Shown here one piece after another: positions 44,766 through 53,795 of a stretch of 64,000 nt of DNA. Source of the DNA: an uncultured Mediterraneibacter sp. (GTDB taxonomy: Bacteria; Bacillota; Clostridia; Lachnospirales; Lachnospiraceae); assembly GCA_934309345.1 (NCBI GenBank), contig CAKRDD010000011.1, forward strand, positions 31,460-95,459, in the 5' to 3' direction. The stretch's first letter is position 1, and each line of letters starts with the position of its first letter. A program made the position numbers and the translations under genes. A model generated the notes under the pieces. The model was not told where the DNA came from. It saw only the letters and a program-made list of their open reading frames with translations, and did not search any database.

Positions 44766-44814
44766 AACAGCCTGCTTTGGTGGAAGGATTTTCCGCCAGA
44801 GCAGGCTGTTTTTT
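44766..44814 (+). terminator. Terminator of the exporter operon
   Basis: A 20-bp stem (44766-44785 with 44791-44810, two G-U pairs) and six T. A second hairpin at about 44846-44873 (stem AGCAACACGCA) faces the minus-strand gene and may end it, though its T-run is weak. Confidence 0.9.
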
Positions 44815-44881
44815 GCTGTATAAACCGGGCAATCTGAAAATAATAGCAACACGCAAAAAAATGCGTGCTGTTAAAGTATAG

Positions 44882-46828
44882 TTAGATATCCAGCGCGGCA
44901 TGATATCCTTCATATACTGCATTTGTAATCGTAGAGACTCTGTGGGCATCTCCGATAATTCTTACATAAGGAGCACCGTCGCGGAGCCCGTCAGCGACTT
45001 TGCTGCGGGAACGCTGTCCGAGGGCGCAGATCACAGAAGTTCCAGGAACAAGTACCTGCTTGCCGTCTTTTGTCTCACAGAGAACTCCTTCTTCTGTCAC
45101 TTCAAGTCCACGGTATCCTGTGTGTATCTGAGCGTATTTATCTACTTCTTTCAGAAGAAGCGGGCGCTGTCTTACATTGGCATCCGGAGCAAGTTCGTCT
45201 CTCATTTCTACGAGATGAACTTCTTTTCCTTCCATTCCAAGATGGATCGCACATTCACATCCGGCAAGTCCGCCACCGAGAACAACGACGCTGTCGGTTA
45301 CATTTTCCTTCTCAAGATAGTAATTATTTACGATTGTAACATTTTTTCCATCCAGTCCTTTAATCGGTGGGACAAGCGGTTCAGAGCCCACTGCAACGAT
45401 CAGAGCGTCAGGAGATTCTTTCTCAATCAACTCTTTTGTGACTTCTGTAGAAGTGATGATCTTTACTCCGGCTTTCTCAGCAAAGCGTGCGTAAGTTCCG
45501 GCAAGCTGGTACATTTCCATCTTGAATGGGAGAGCCTGCTCGCTCTTTAAGATACCGCCAAGTTTATCTTCTTTTTCATAGAGCGTGACATCATGTCCAC
45601 GTCTGGCAGCAGTATAGGCTGCATAGAGTCCGCCCGGGCCGCCACCTGCAACAATCACTTTCTTGCGAACCGGTGCAGGTGTTACTTCATCCCCTTCAAT
45701 CTCTCTTCCAATCAGAGGATTGACCGTGCATCTTCTGGTAGAAGTTGTAGCACGCTCTGCCATGCAGGTGTAACATCTCAGGCAGCGGACAATGTCCTCT
45801 TCTCTGTTTTCTTCCACTTTTCCAGGGAGAAATGGATCTGCCAGGAGTGCACGTGCCATGTAGACAATATCAGCCTTTCCGGAAGCAATGATTTCTTCCA
45901 TCTGTGCCGGATCATTGAGTCCACCGATCGTTGCGACAGGGACACTGACATGCTTTTTGATCTCAGCAGCAAGGTAAACATTACAGCCATGATCCTTGAA
46001 CATAGATGGGTGGGTATCACCGAATCCACGCTGATAAGTACCAGCTGATACATGGATCAGATCTACATAAGGATCGATCTGCTGTGCAATGCGCACGCCT
46101 TCTCCCAGATCATATCCACCGTCAAAAAGCTCAGATCCGCTCATACGGAATTCAATCGGGAATCCAGGACCGACTGCCTCACGGACTTCCTGAAGCACTT
46201 CAATGGCAAAACGACAACGGTTCTCAAGGCTTCCACCGTAATTGTCTTCTCGGTGGTTAAAGTATGGGGAGAGGAACTGGTTGATCAGCCAGCCGTGTCC
46301 GCCGTGGATCATCAGCATACCGAATCCGGCACGTTTGGCAAGTCCGGCAACCTTTCCATATGCTTCTGCAATCTCATGCAGCATATCTTCAGTAAGAGCC
46401 TTTACCTGTACGCCGTCTGGACGGACGGTATCACATGGTCCCCACTGGTGCAAGGAGTGCTGTTTCTCCTTATCTGTCATATAAGTACCGGCATACATTC
46501 CGGAGTGGGAAAGCTCCAGACTTGCAACAGCTCCGTGACGGGAAATTGCATCTGCGGTGTAAGTGGCGGATGCAAGAGAATTCAGGATGGATGGATCCAG
46601 GTGATAGGCGTGGGATCCGTCTGTTTGTGGGTGAACCATACATTCACTGACAGTGACAGCAGCGGCACCGCCCTTTCCTCTTAATTCATAAAATGCAGTT
46701 GATTTCGGTCCGATACATCCGTCGTTTGTAATGTCTGTTCCTCCCATTGGAGCAGAGAACATACGGTTGCGGAAAGTAACTCTTCCAATCGTAATCGGGC
46801 TGCATAAATGTGGAAAATGTCTTTTCAT
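44882..46828 (-). CDS. Old Yellow Enzyme-type Fe-S flavoprotein (2,4-dienoyl-CoA reductase / BaiCD-like)
   Basis: A 648-residue NADH:flavin oxidoreductase. The FMN-binding OYE barrel fills residues 1-345, with SHSG and HGGHGWLINQFLSPYFNHR. An iron-sulfur cluster site follows: Cys349, Cys352, Cys355 and Cys367, spaced C-x2-C-x2-C-x11-C; E. coli FadH has C-x2-C-x3-C-x11-C. Residues 390-648 are an FAD/NADH domain with GGGPGG (395-400) and a second GGGLAG. Relatives reduce enoyl-CoA, bile acids (BaiCD/BaiH) or plant isoflavones, electrons flowing NADH-FAD-FeS-FMN. Substrate unknown here. AAGGAG lies before the ATG; a LysR gene lies upstream on the same strand. Confidence 0.9.
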   Translation of the reverse strand: MKRHFPHLCSPITIGRVTFRNRMFSAPMGGTDITNDGCIGPKSTAFYELRGKGGAAAVTVSECMVHPQTDGSHAYHLDPSILNSLASATYTADAISRHGAVASLELSHSGMYAGTYMTDKEKQHSLHQWGPCDTVRPDGVQVKALTEDMLHEIAEAYGKVAGLAKRAGFGMLMIHGGHGWLINQFLSPYFNHREDNYGGSLENRCRFAIEVLQEVREAVGPGFPIEFRMSGSELFDGGYDLGEGVRIAQQIDPYVDLIHVSAGTYQRGFGDTHPSMFKDHGCNVYLAAEIKKHVSVPVATIGGLNDPAQMEEIIASGKADIVYMARALLADPFLPGKVEENREEDIVRCLRCYTCMAERATTSTRRCTVNPLIGREIEGDEVTPAPVRKKVIVAGGGPGGLYAAYTAARRGHDVTLYEKEDKLGGILKSEQALPFKMEMYQLAGTYARFAEKAGVKIITSTEVTKELIEKESPDALIVAVGSEPLVPPIKGLDGKNVTIVNNYYLEKENVTDSVVVLGGGLAGCECAIHLGMEGKEVHLVEMRDELAPDANVRQRPLLLKEVDKYAQIHTGYRGLEVTEEGVLCETKDGKQVLVPGTSVICALGQRSRSKVADGLRDGAPYVRIIGDAHRVSTITNAVYEGYHAALDI

Positions 46829-47052
46829 GGTGGATAACTCCTTTCAAAATTGTTGAAATATTCAGGTTGATAAAAATATTCAAATGAATACGTTCTGATA
46901 AAAGTGTAGCAGAGAAAGGAAGATGTGAGTATCAACGGTGAAATACTGGGAGTCAACAAAATGTTGATATATATAAGTGGATATTATCAACAACAGTTCA
47001 TTCATGCATCTCAAATTCGCTACGTTGTGACGAATTCTCGCTTAACGACGTC

Positions 47053-47100
47053 AGCCCTATGTCTATATAAGACCAGACTATCTTATATAGACATAGGGCT
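47053..47100. repeat. Perfect 20-bp inverted repeat between LysR and flavoenzyme genes
   Basis: Left arm 47053-47072 and right arm 47081-47100 are perfect complements (AGCCCTATGTCTATATAAGA), with an eight-base loop. There is no T-run on either side. It follows the LysR stop by a few bases and lies in the 278-base leader of the flavoenzyme gene, so it may protect or separate the transcripts. Confidence 0.7.
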
Positions 47101-47106
47101 GAATTG

Positions 47107-47994
47107 TTATAAAAAATCCTCTATAATTGCCTTGGAAAGCAATCCTCTTATTTTCTTAAACACTTCATTGTTACTCATTGAGAGGTTGTAGATCAGGCTG
47201 ATCTTCCATGGGATCGCATCGTAAAGTTCGATCCGGTGCAGATTTCTCAATAAGAAATTATCCCGATGAATATCTGCATCAATTCCGATTCCGGCTTCTT
47301 GCAGACAGAACCGATAGATCAGCTGGCTTTCCATTGTTGTAAATACAATATCAGGAAGAAAGCCGAAGTCTTCACAGCGCTGGATCAGACTATGGTAAGT
47401 GAAATACTTCTGGTTCAGTGTGATCAGTGGCTGTTCTTTTAGGTCTTTAATGCTGAGTCTGTCCCTCTCATAAAATGGATGACCGGGATAAATGAGTGCG
47501 TTCATCTTACAGGAGCAGAGCGTCTGGACCGCAAGATCATTTACCGGAGCAGTGCCGATGATAACACCAAGATCAAGAAGACCTCTCCGGACCTGCTCAA
47601 TCACTTCAAGATTCTCAAGTTCTTCCCATTGGATCTTCGCATTGGAAATTTGCATCTGCATGGAATTTAGTTTCTGGAGCGACAGAAGATTCAGAATTCC
47701 GCAGGAGAAACCAAGCCGGAATCTCTGTTCTGTGTCATGCAGATTCTGAAGCTTTACTTTCAAATCATCCAGCTGATAGATCAGAGTCTGGCTTTGCTGG
47801 TAGAAATAACTGCCGGATTCTGTCGGTACAACGCCCTGGGCAGTTCGCCGAAAAAGAGAAAGCTGTAGTTCGCTTTCCAATTTCTGAATAATTCGGCTTA
47901 AGCCCTGTGGGGTGATAAAAAGCTGTTTTGCCGCTTTGTGTATGCTTCGCTCCTCGTAGACAAGGCGGAAGCAACGGATCTCTCTTGTGTCCAT
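47107..47994 (-). CDS. LysR-family transcriptional regulator
   Basis: A 295-residue LysR regulator. The N-terminal helix-turn-helix reads RCFRLVYEERSIHKAAKQLFITPQGLSRIIQKLESEL, and the rest is a substrate-binding-like effector domain. Its natural target is probably the flavoenzyme gene 279 bases downstream on the same strand, although most LysR genes are divergent from their targets. The effector would be that enzyme's substrate or product. No clear T-n11-A site was identified by eye. Confidence 0.9.
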   Translation of the reverse strand: MDTREIRCFRLVYEERSIHKAAKQLFITPQGLSRIIQKLESELQLSLFRRTAQGVVPTESGSYFYQQSQTLIYQLDDLKVKLQNLHDTEQRFRLGFSCGILNLLSLQKLNSMQMQISNAKIQWEELENLEVIEQVRRGLLDLGVIIGTAPVNDLAVQTLCSCKMNALIYPGHPFYERDRLSIKDLKEQPLITLNQKYFTYHSLIQRCEDFGFLPDIVFTTMESQLIYRFCLQEAGIGIDADIHRDNFLLRNLHRIELYDAIPWKISLIYNLSMSNNEVFKKIRGLLSKAIIEDFL

Positions 47995-48129
47995 GGTGTT
48001 CTCCTGTTATTTGAAATTCAGTCATACAGCTCGAAATTATCACTTTGTGACAAGCTGTTATAAAAATATTACAACTTGATTTCAGTATAACAGAAAGTTG
48101 CTGAAAATGCGAGAAAATGCTATGCTGAT

Positions 48130-48247
48130 GTTACTGGTCATTCCTGTGTCAATCACTTTGCTGATTGGCACGGAGGATGCACATTTTGACTTGAATGCAT
48201 CTTGCCCATCGCCAAAGGCGATTCAAAATGCATGGATGAACAGAAAT
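48130..48247 (+). mobile_element. Decayed MITE, copy D
   Basis: About 118 bases that follow the 142-bp element closely at first (GTGTCAATCA, CGGAGGATGC, CTTGAATGCATC, CATCGCCAAAGGCGAT) but lack about 24 bases near the right end and have damaged ends (GTTACTGGTCAT, ATGAACAGAAAT). No target duplication is left. An old copy in the divergent LysR-AraC gap. Confidence 0.75.
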
Positions 48248-48271
48248 AGACAGTACTGACAAGGAGCGCAT

Positions 48272-49459
48272 ATGGAATATTTATTGAAAAGAATTGCAAT
48301 TTTGATGAAGGTTGGAATTTTTCGAAGCCAGAATGGAGAATTGACAAGTTATCAGAAACATGCAGAATATAATCCAATTTTGCATAGTGAAAGACTGAAG
48401 GAACATTTGATCGAAGCAGCTTCAAGACAGGAATTCCCGTATCTTTATAAAGATAAGTATTCGGTGTATTTTGCCTGTATCCAGGCGGAAGACAGTTTCT
48501 ATCTGATCGGACCGATGAGCATTCAGTTACTGGAGCGGGTAGAGCTTCACCATTATTACAGAAATTATGAAATGACGAAAGAAACGGAAAAACGACTGCT
48601 CCATTTCTCTTTTGCAGAAGTACTTGATATCGTAGAGGTTATTGCGAAGATTGTCAGCGGGGAAGAATACAGCGACGATGATTTGATCTATGCAAATCAT
48701 CTGATCAGGGAGACGAAAGAGCAGGAAGAACATGAGCAGGTTCTTTTTGATATGAAGGAAGGCGAGGAAGAACTTTATCATCATACTTATCAGGAAGAGC
48801 GTAAGCTTCTGGACAGCGTGCGTGATGGAAGAAGTGAGGATGCGATTCAGTATTCCAGAAACATGGATTCTGAGCTTGGGAAATTATCAATCAAGGAATT
48901 GAATCATTGGAAGAATGTTGCCATTGTTGCAATTACTCTGACAACAAGGGCTGCAATAGAAGGCGGGATTTCTCCATCTGTAGCTTACCGAATTAGTGAT
49001 TTTTATATTCAGAAAAGTGACAATTGCAAGGATATTGCGCAGATTATCAAGTACCGCGATCATGCTGTGGAGGAGTTGGCAGGACAAGTGAACCGGAAGA
49101 AGTCAAGAAAGACTTCCAGTTATGTGGAGCGCTGCAGGGATTATGTAGAAAAGCATTATAGAGAAAAGATTTACCTGTCAGAGATTGCAGATATACTTGG
49201 CTTAAGTGAGACGTATCTGTCCAGACTCTTTAAGAAAGAGACGGGGGAGCGGCTACAGGATTATATTGTCAGTGTGCGTCTGGAGCACGCCGCAAATCTT
49301 TTAAAATATTCCGAAGAATCCATATCAAAGATTGCGGAGTATGTGAATTTCCCGTCGCAGAGTTATATGGGAAAGATCTTCAAAGAGAAATACTTATTAT
49401 CTCCAAAACAGTATCGGGAGAAGAACAGACCAGCAGAATATTTCTGCGAGAAGGTCTAG
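48272..49459 (+). CDS. AraC-family regulator of the second glycoside operon
   Basis: A 395-residue regulator with a C-terminal AraC domain (about 290-390): YREKIYLSEIADILGLSETYLSRLFKKETG for the first helix-turn-helix and SISKIAEYVNFPSQSYMGKIFKE for the second. The N-terminal 280 residues are a sensor region without a recognised domain. AAGGAG lies six bases before the ATG. It precedes the rhamnosidase-symporter operon on the same strand and is the obvious candidate activator, perhaps responding to a rhamnoside or rhamnose. Confidence 0.9.
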   Translation: MEYLLKRIAILMKVGIFRSQNGELTSYQKHAEYNPILHSERLKEHLIEAASRQEFPYLYKDKYSVYFACIQAEDSFYLIGPMSIQLLERVELHHYYRNYEMTKETEKRLLHFSFAEVLDIVEVIAKIVSGEEYSDDDLIYANHLIRETKEQEEHEQVLFDMKEGEEELYHHTYQEERKLLDSVRDGRSEDAIQYSRNMDSELGKLSIKELNHWKNVAIVAITLTTRAAIEGGISPSVAYRISDFYIQKSDNCKDIAQIIKYRDHAVEELAGQVNRKKSRKTSSYVERCRDYVEKHYREKIYLSEIADILGLSETYLSRLFKKETGERLQDYIVSVRLEHAANLLKYSEESISKIAEYVNFPSQSYMGKIFKEKYLLSPKQYREKNRPAEYFCEKV

Positions 49460-49600
49460 AGTTACTCTTTATAAGTTCCCCTTAATCCGCAACGGCATAT
49501 ATTCAGGGAGCAATAAAATAAGGAGAAAAAAGATAATAAAAAGATATATAAGAAAGAAAAAATCTGCTATATATGATATTGGAAAAACTTCTCAATTATG

Positions 49601-49646
49601 ACATCAAGGATTGGCTAGAGTTAGGAACTCTTACAATCCTTGATGT
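49601..49646 (+). terminator. Hairpin after the AraC gene
   Basis: A perfect 13-bp stem (ACATCAAGGATTG with CAATCCTTGATGT) encloses a smaller AGAGT/ACTCT stem. Only TTTGTAT follows, so it is a weak or regulated terminator. Confidence 0.6.
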
Positions 49647-49648
49647 TT

Positions 49649-49685
49649 GTATAAGTGACAAAAGCAAATTTGTTATGACTTATAC
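49649..49685 (+). promoter_or_regulatory. Candidate regulator dyad upstream of the second glycoside operon
   Basis: GTATAAGT (49649-49656) and ACTTATAC (49678-49685) are perfect complements, with ACAAA/TTTGT just inside. The site lies about 40 bases before the first rhamnosidase gene. It is a candidate AraC-protein binding region; I could not define a convincing -35/-10 pair. Confidence 0.4.
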
Positions 49686-49725
49686 TTGTTGTGGGAAAAT
49701 AGCGTAATAAAAAAGGAGAAGAAGA

Positions 49726-52065
49726 ATGGAATTTTTAAAAGACTCCAATTGGATCTGGAGTGATCCATGGGAAGGAGAAGACAGAGAAGTACCGAGAATC
49801 GTTTATTTCCGTAAGCAGATAGAACTCGATGGAAGCGTAGAATCTGCCACAATCAACATTTCAGCAGACTCAAGATACAAGCTTTATATCAACGGAAAAC
49901 TGGTGGAAGTCGGACCGGAAAAGGGAGATGCTCAAATCTGGTTTTATGATACGGTTGATCTTGCTTCTTATTTGAAACAAGGGGAAAATGTCCTCGCAGT
50001 CAAGGTGCTGCGTTATCCTGAGGATAAGAAGAAAGGCGCACACAGTGTGATAAGGACAGCAACTCCGGGATTGTATCTGACAGGGAAAATCCGGCTGGAA
50101 GAGAAAGAATCCATTGTACTTTCAGCAGATAGCACCTGGAAGTGTTATATTGACAGAAGGATTGAAATCCTGGCAGAGGAAGAACAGTTTGCGCCACTTT
50201 ACAGTCATGAGAAAGCAGAAGGGAATCCGGAGACAGCCGGGTGGATGTGGCCGGGATATGATGCGTCTGACTGGAAAGCGGCAAAGCCATATATCCGTCT
50301 GGATGTTCCGGGCTCCATCAGTCCGGGAAATCTGAATGCACGTACAATCCCATTTATGTACAGAAGGAAAAGAAACTTTTCTAATGTTATAGATATAAAA
50401 AAATCGAAATATAAGAAAGAACAATGGAATACATTTCTGAAAGAAGGACAGGAACTGACGATTCCGGCTGGTAGTGAAGAAAGCATTGAGATTGATGCAG
50501 GGGAAGAGATGACCGGATATCTGCATCTTCTGCTTGAGGCGGGAAAAGGTTCGAAAATCGAAATCCTGCAGGCAGAAAGTTATATTTATGATGAACTCTG
50601 CGGACCAGCACAGGTTCCGTTGAAGAAAGACCGCTGTGATTTTGTGAACGGGCATCTGGAGGGATATACGGATGAGTATTTGGCTGGTGGATTTGGTACA
50701 GAAGAACAGGCAGAAGAATATGAGACCTTCTGGTTCCGGACGTTCCGTTTTATCCACTTGAAGATCAAAACAGGGGAAGAAGACCTGACATTGAAATCAT
50801 TTTATTATGAAGAGACAGGATATCCACTGAAGATTGCAACGAAGGTGAAAACTTCGGATGAAAGTCTGGATAAGATCTGGGAAATCAGTGCGCGTACACT
50901 TCAGAGGTGTATGCATGAGACGTATGAAGACTGTCCGTATTATGAACAGCTTCAGTATGCAATGGATTCCAGAGTACAGATCCTCTATACCTATGCCGTC
51001 AGCGCAGATGATCGTCTGGCGCGGAAATGTATGGATGATTTCCGCAGGGCGCAGAGACAGGATGGACTTCTGAACTGCAGTTATCCGAACTGTAATGTAA
51101 ATGTAATTCCGGGCTTTTCAATCTATTACATTTTTATGGTTTACGATCATATGATGTATTTTGGAGATAAAGATCTGGTACAGGATCATCTTCCGACAAT
51201 TGAAAGAATCTTAAGATTCTTCGACCGTCATCTTGTAAATCAGGGCTACGTAGATAAGATCGGAGGAATTTTGATGAATGCGCCATTCTGGTCTTTTGTT
51301 GACTGGGCAGAGCAGTGGAATCCGACGACAGGAATGCCTCCGGCCGGACTTACAGGACCGCTGACTATGGAAAGCCTCCTTTATATTATGGGGCTTCAGT
51401 ATGCAGCTGAACTTTCAGAATATGTCCAGAGAGAAGATATGGCGGCACAGTACAGAAAGCGCGCTGACAAGGTGATCCGTGCCGTTCGGAAATATTGTAT
51501 CGGAGAGAACGGAATGATCCAGGACGGACCAGGCGTGGAGGATTATAGTCAGCAGTGCCAGGTGTTTGGAATCCTGACCGGGACACTGGATCAGGAAACT
51601 GGAAGAGAGAATCTCCTGAGAACAGTGAAAGATACAGAGAACTATACACAATGTACCGTTGCTATGCGGTTTTACCTGTTCCGTGCGCTGGAAAAGACAG
51701 GTTTGTATGAATATACAGATCAATACTGGGAGGCATGGCGTACAATGATCTCCAACCATTGTACAACCTGTGTAGAGTCGGAGAGCTATGCAAGAAGTGA
51801 ATGCCACGCATGGGGAGCCCTTGCTTTATATGAACTGCCAAGTGTTACACTTGGAATCAGACCAGCGGCACCTGGATATAAGAAAATTTCGATTCATCCG
51901 ATTCCAGGCTATCTGACTCATGCAGAAGGTGTGGTAAAAACGCCGGCAGGAAATGTGAAAGTGGCATGGAAACTACTGAAAGACAGTCAGATAAAGTTGG
52001 ACTATGAGGCTACGGTTGATGTGGAAATTAGTATGGAGCATGAATTGATTCACGCAATTTATTAG
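49726..52065 (+). CDS. GH78 alpha-L-rhamnosidase (RhaB-like branch)
   Basis: A 779-residue family 78 enzyme of a shorter branch than the other two in the window. The N-terminal half has the sugar-binding beta domains (SADSRYKLYINGK near residue 46-58), the six-hairpin barrel starts near 370, and a C-terminal beta domain ends the protein. The catalytic stretch DCPYYEQLQYAMD has Asp402, Glu407 and Asp414; this 5/12 spacing is the one I recall for Bacillus RhaB (Asp567, Glu572, Asp579). No signal peptide and no helical tail. First gene of the second glycoside operon, with AAAAGGAGAAG before the ATG. Confidence 0.9.
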   Translation: MEFLKDSNWIWSDPWEGEDREVPRIVYFRKQIELDGSVESATINISADSRYKLYINGKLVEVGPEKGDAQIWFYDTVDLASYLKQGENVLAVKVLRYPEDKKKGAHSVIRTATPGLYLTGKIRLEEKESIVLSADSTWKCYIDRRIEILAEEEQFAPLYSHEKAEGNPETAGWMWPGYDASDWKAAKPYIRLDVPGSISPGNLNARTIPFMYRRKRNFSNVIDIKKSKYKKEQWNTFLKEGQELTIPAGSEESIEIDAGEEMTGYLHLLLEAGKGSKIEILQAESYIYDELCGPAQVPLKKDRCDFVNGHLEGYTDEYLAGGFGTEEQAEEYETFWFRTFRFIHLKIKTGEEDLTLKSFYYEETGYPLKIATKVKTSDESLDKIWEISARTLQRCMHETYEDCPYYEQLQYAMDSRVQILYTYAVSADDRLARKCMDDFRRAQRQDGLLNCSYPNCNVNVIPGFSIYYIFMVYDHMMYFGDKDLVQDHLPTIERILRFFDRHLVNQGYVDKIGGILMNAPFWSFVDWAEQWNPTTGMPPAGLTGPLTMESLLYIMGLQYAAELSEYVQREDMAAQYRKRADKVIRAVRKYCIGENGMIQDGPGVEDYSQQCQVFGILTGTLDQETGRENLLRTVKDTENYTQCTVAMRFYLFRALEKTGLYEYTDQYWEAWRTMISNHCTTCVESESYARSECHAWGALALYELPSVTLGIRPAAPGYKKISIHPIPGYLTHAEGVVKTPAGNVKVAWKLLKDSQIKLDYEATVDVEISMEHELIHAIY

Positions 52066-52245
52066 AATAAAACAAAATAAATACAAAAAAGACAATTAAA
52101 AGATATAAAAAGGAGCGAAATCCATATATGATACAGACAGTGAAACAAAGACAGTACTGTTCACTTAGAAGCAATAAGTATCTAAAGGGAATCGTTCAGA
52201 AACTATGACTCTGAACGAGCAGATGGAAGAAAAAGGAGAAATGAA

Positions 52246-53628
52246 ATGATAAGTTTTGCATCAAAACATAACGATCCAAAAGCTTCACTGTCATGGGGCG
52301 AGCGTATCGGTTATGGTATCGGTAACTATGGTATGGCATGGATCAACGGTATTATGTCAGCATTCTTCATGCTGTATCTGACCAATGTATCTTTTGTAGA
52401 TGCAGGTGTGGCAGGAACGATTATTGCACTGTCCAAGGTATTTGACGGAATCAGTGACCTGATCATGGGACGTATTGTAGACCGCACAAAATCAAAACAT
52501 GGAAAAGCAAGAATCTGGCTGGTGAGAATGTGTATTCCAATGGCAATCTCAACTCTGTTGTTATTCAGCATTCCGGCATCTTTTACAAGTGCGGTGAAAT
52601 ACGTTTACGTGTTCATTATGTATAACCTTGTAAACTCTGTGTTCTATACATCCATGTATGTTCCGTATACATCCATGAACTACCTGATGACACAGAACGG
52701 TTATGAGAGAGGTCTTCTTGGAAACATGAACATGATCTTCCAGACACTGGCTAACATTACAATGAATACTTTCTTCCTGAAATGGCTGAATGTATTTGGA
52801 GCTGGTGACATGTATAGCCAGAAAGCATGGACGATGACATTTATAGTAGTTGGAATCATTGTAATTGTGTCAAGTATCGTCTGCTTCTTTGGAACAAAAG
52901 AGCGTGCTTCTGAGATGGATCAGAAAGAAGAAAAAGATGAAGTATCTACAATGGTTGCAGTAAAAGCATTGTTTAAGAATAAATACTGGGTACTTATGAC
53001 AATCTGTATGTTTCTGATTTTCTTTACAATTGTAATGTATGCAGTTGCAGCAGCGTATTACGCACAGTATGTACTCGGAGATATTCAGTTGTATGGACCA
53101 ATCAACAATGCACTTTCTATCGCACAGTTTGCAATTATGTTCTTTACACCGTTCTTTATGAAGAAATTTGGAAAGCACAGAACTTACCAGGTTGGACTGA
53201 TTGCCATGATTATAGGATTCGCAGGAACAGGACTTGTTGGAACGAATCTTCCACTTCTGATTCTTTTCAATGCGCTGAAAGGAATTGGACTTGGAGCTTC
53301 AGGTGGAATGGCATTTGGAATGGTATCAGATACAATCGAGTATGGTGAATATAAGAATGGCGTACTTGCAGTTGGTATGGGAAATGCTGGAGTGAGTACA
53401 GCACAGAAATTAGGTCTTGGACTTGGACAGGCAGTTCTTGGATGGGTTCTTGCAGGTGGAGGATTTGACGCAACACAGGAAGTACAGGCAGCCAGTGCAC
53501 AGACAGCAATCAGCTTCTGCTATAACTGGATTCCGGTAATCTGTGCAGTTCTTTGTACAGTACTGATGATTTTCTATAAGCTTGATAAAGAACTTCCGGC
53601 ACTCCGTGAGGCAAACACAGATAAATAA
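52246..53628 (+). CDS. GPH-family sugar:cation symporter
   Basis: A 460-residue, about 12-helix symporter of the glycoside-pentoside-hexuronide family. The signature loop is VFDGISDLIMGRIVDRTKSKHGKARIW. It is similar throughout to the symporter at 7379 and lies between two rhamnosidase genes. AAGGAG precedes the ATG. The 180-base gap before it contains an 8-bp hairpin (52193-52217) and a possible 26-codon frame, and an A-rich stretch; the gap after it holds a hairpin at 53670. Confidence 0.92.
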   Translation: MISFASKHNDPKASLSWGERIGYGIGNYGMAWINGIMSAFFMLYLTNVSFVDAGVAGTIIALSKVFDGISDLIMGRIVDRTKSKHGKARIWLVRMCIPMAISTLLLFSIPASFTSAVKYVYVFIMYNLVNSVFYTSMYVPYTSMNYLMTQNGYERGLLGNMNMIFQTLANITMNTFFLKWLNVFGAGDMYSQKAWTMTFIVVGIIVIVSSIVCFFGTKERASEMDQKEEKDEVSTMVAVKALFKNKYWVLMTICMFLIFFTIVMYAVAAAYYAQYVLGDIQLYGPINNALSIAQFAIMFFTPFFMKKFGKHRTYQVGLIAMIIGFAGTGLVGTNLPLLILFNALKGIGLGASGGMAFGMVSDTIEYGEYKNGVLAVGMGNAGVSTAQKLGLGLGQAVLGWVLAGGGFDATQEVQAASAQTAISFCYNWIPVICAVLCTVLMIFYKLDKELPALREANTDK

Positions 53629-53669
53629 AACAAGATTGCTAACCACCAGAGAAATGTGGAAGCAGCGGA

Positions 53670-53705
53670 AAAAGGATAGGCTTGAATTGGAAGGTCTATC
53701 CTTTT
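53670..53705 (+). terminator. Hairpin between symporter and second rhamnosidase
   Basis: A perfect 10-bp stem AAAAGGATAG / CTATCCTTTT. The T-run is within the stem. It may reduce read-through into the downstream genes; a separate promoter after it was not identified. Confidence 0.5.
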
Positions 53706-53795
53706 GATGCTTTCGTACTCAGGTAAAAATAACAGAAGAAAACAACAGACAGGGAAACTTTAATAAGAAAGTTCGTAAGAAAAATGGAGGTAATG

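Noticed and set aside
46052..46684. A 210-codon plus-strand open frame opposite the flavoenzyme gene
   Set aside because: It is antisense to a conserved 648-residue enzyme, lacks a ribosome site and has no recognisable domain.
47053..47100. Terminator for the LysR gene
   Set aside because: The stem is perfect, but no T-run follows on the minus strand.
52146..52217. Another copy of the MITE (TACTGTTCAC present)
   Set aside because: Only one 10-base match; no matching right end and no octamer duplication.
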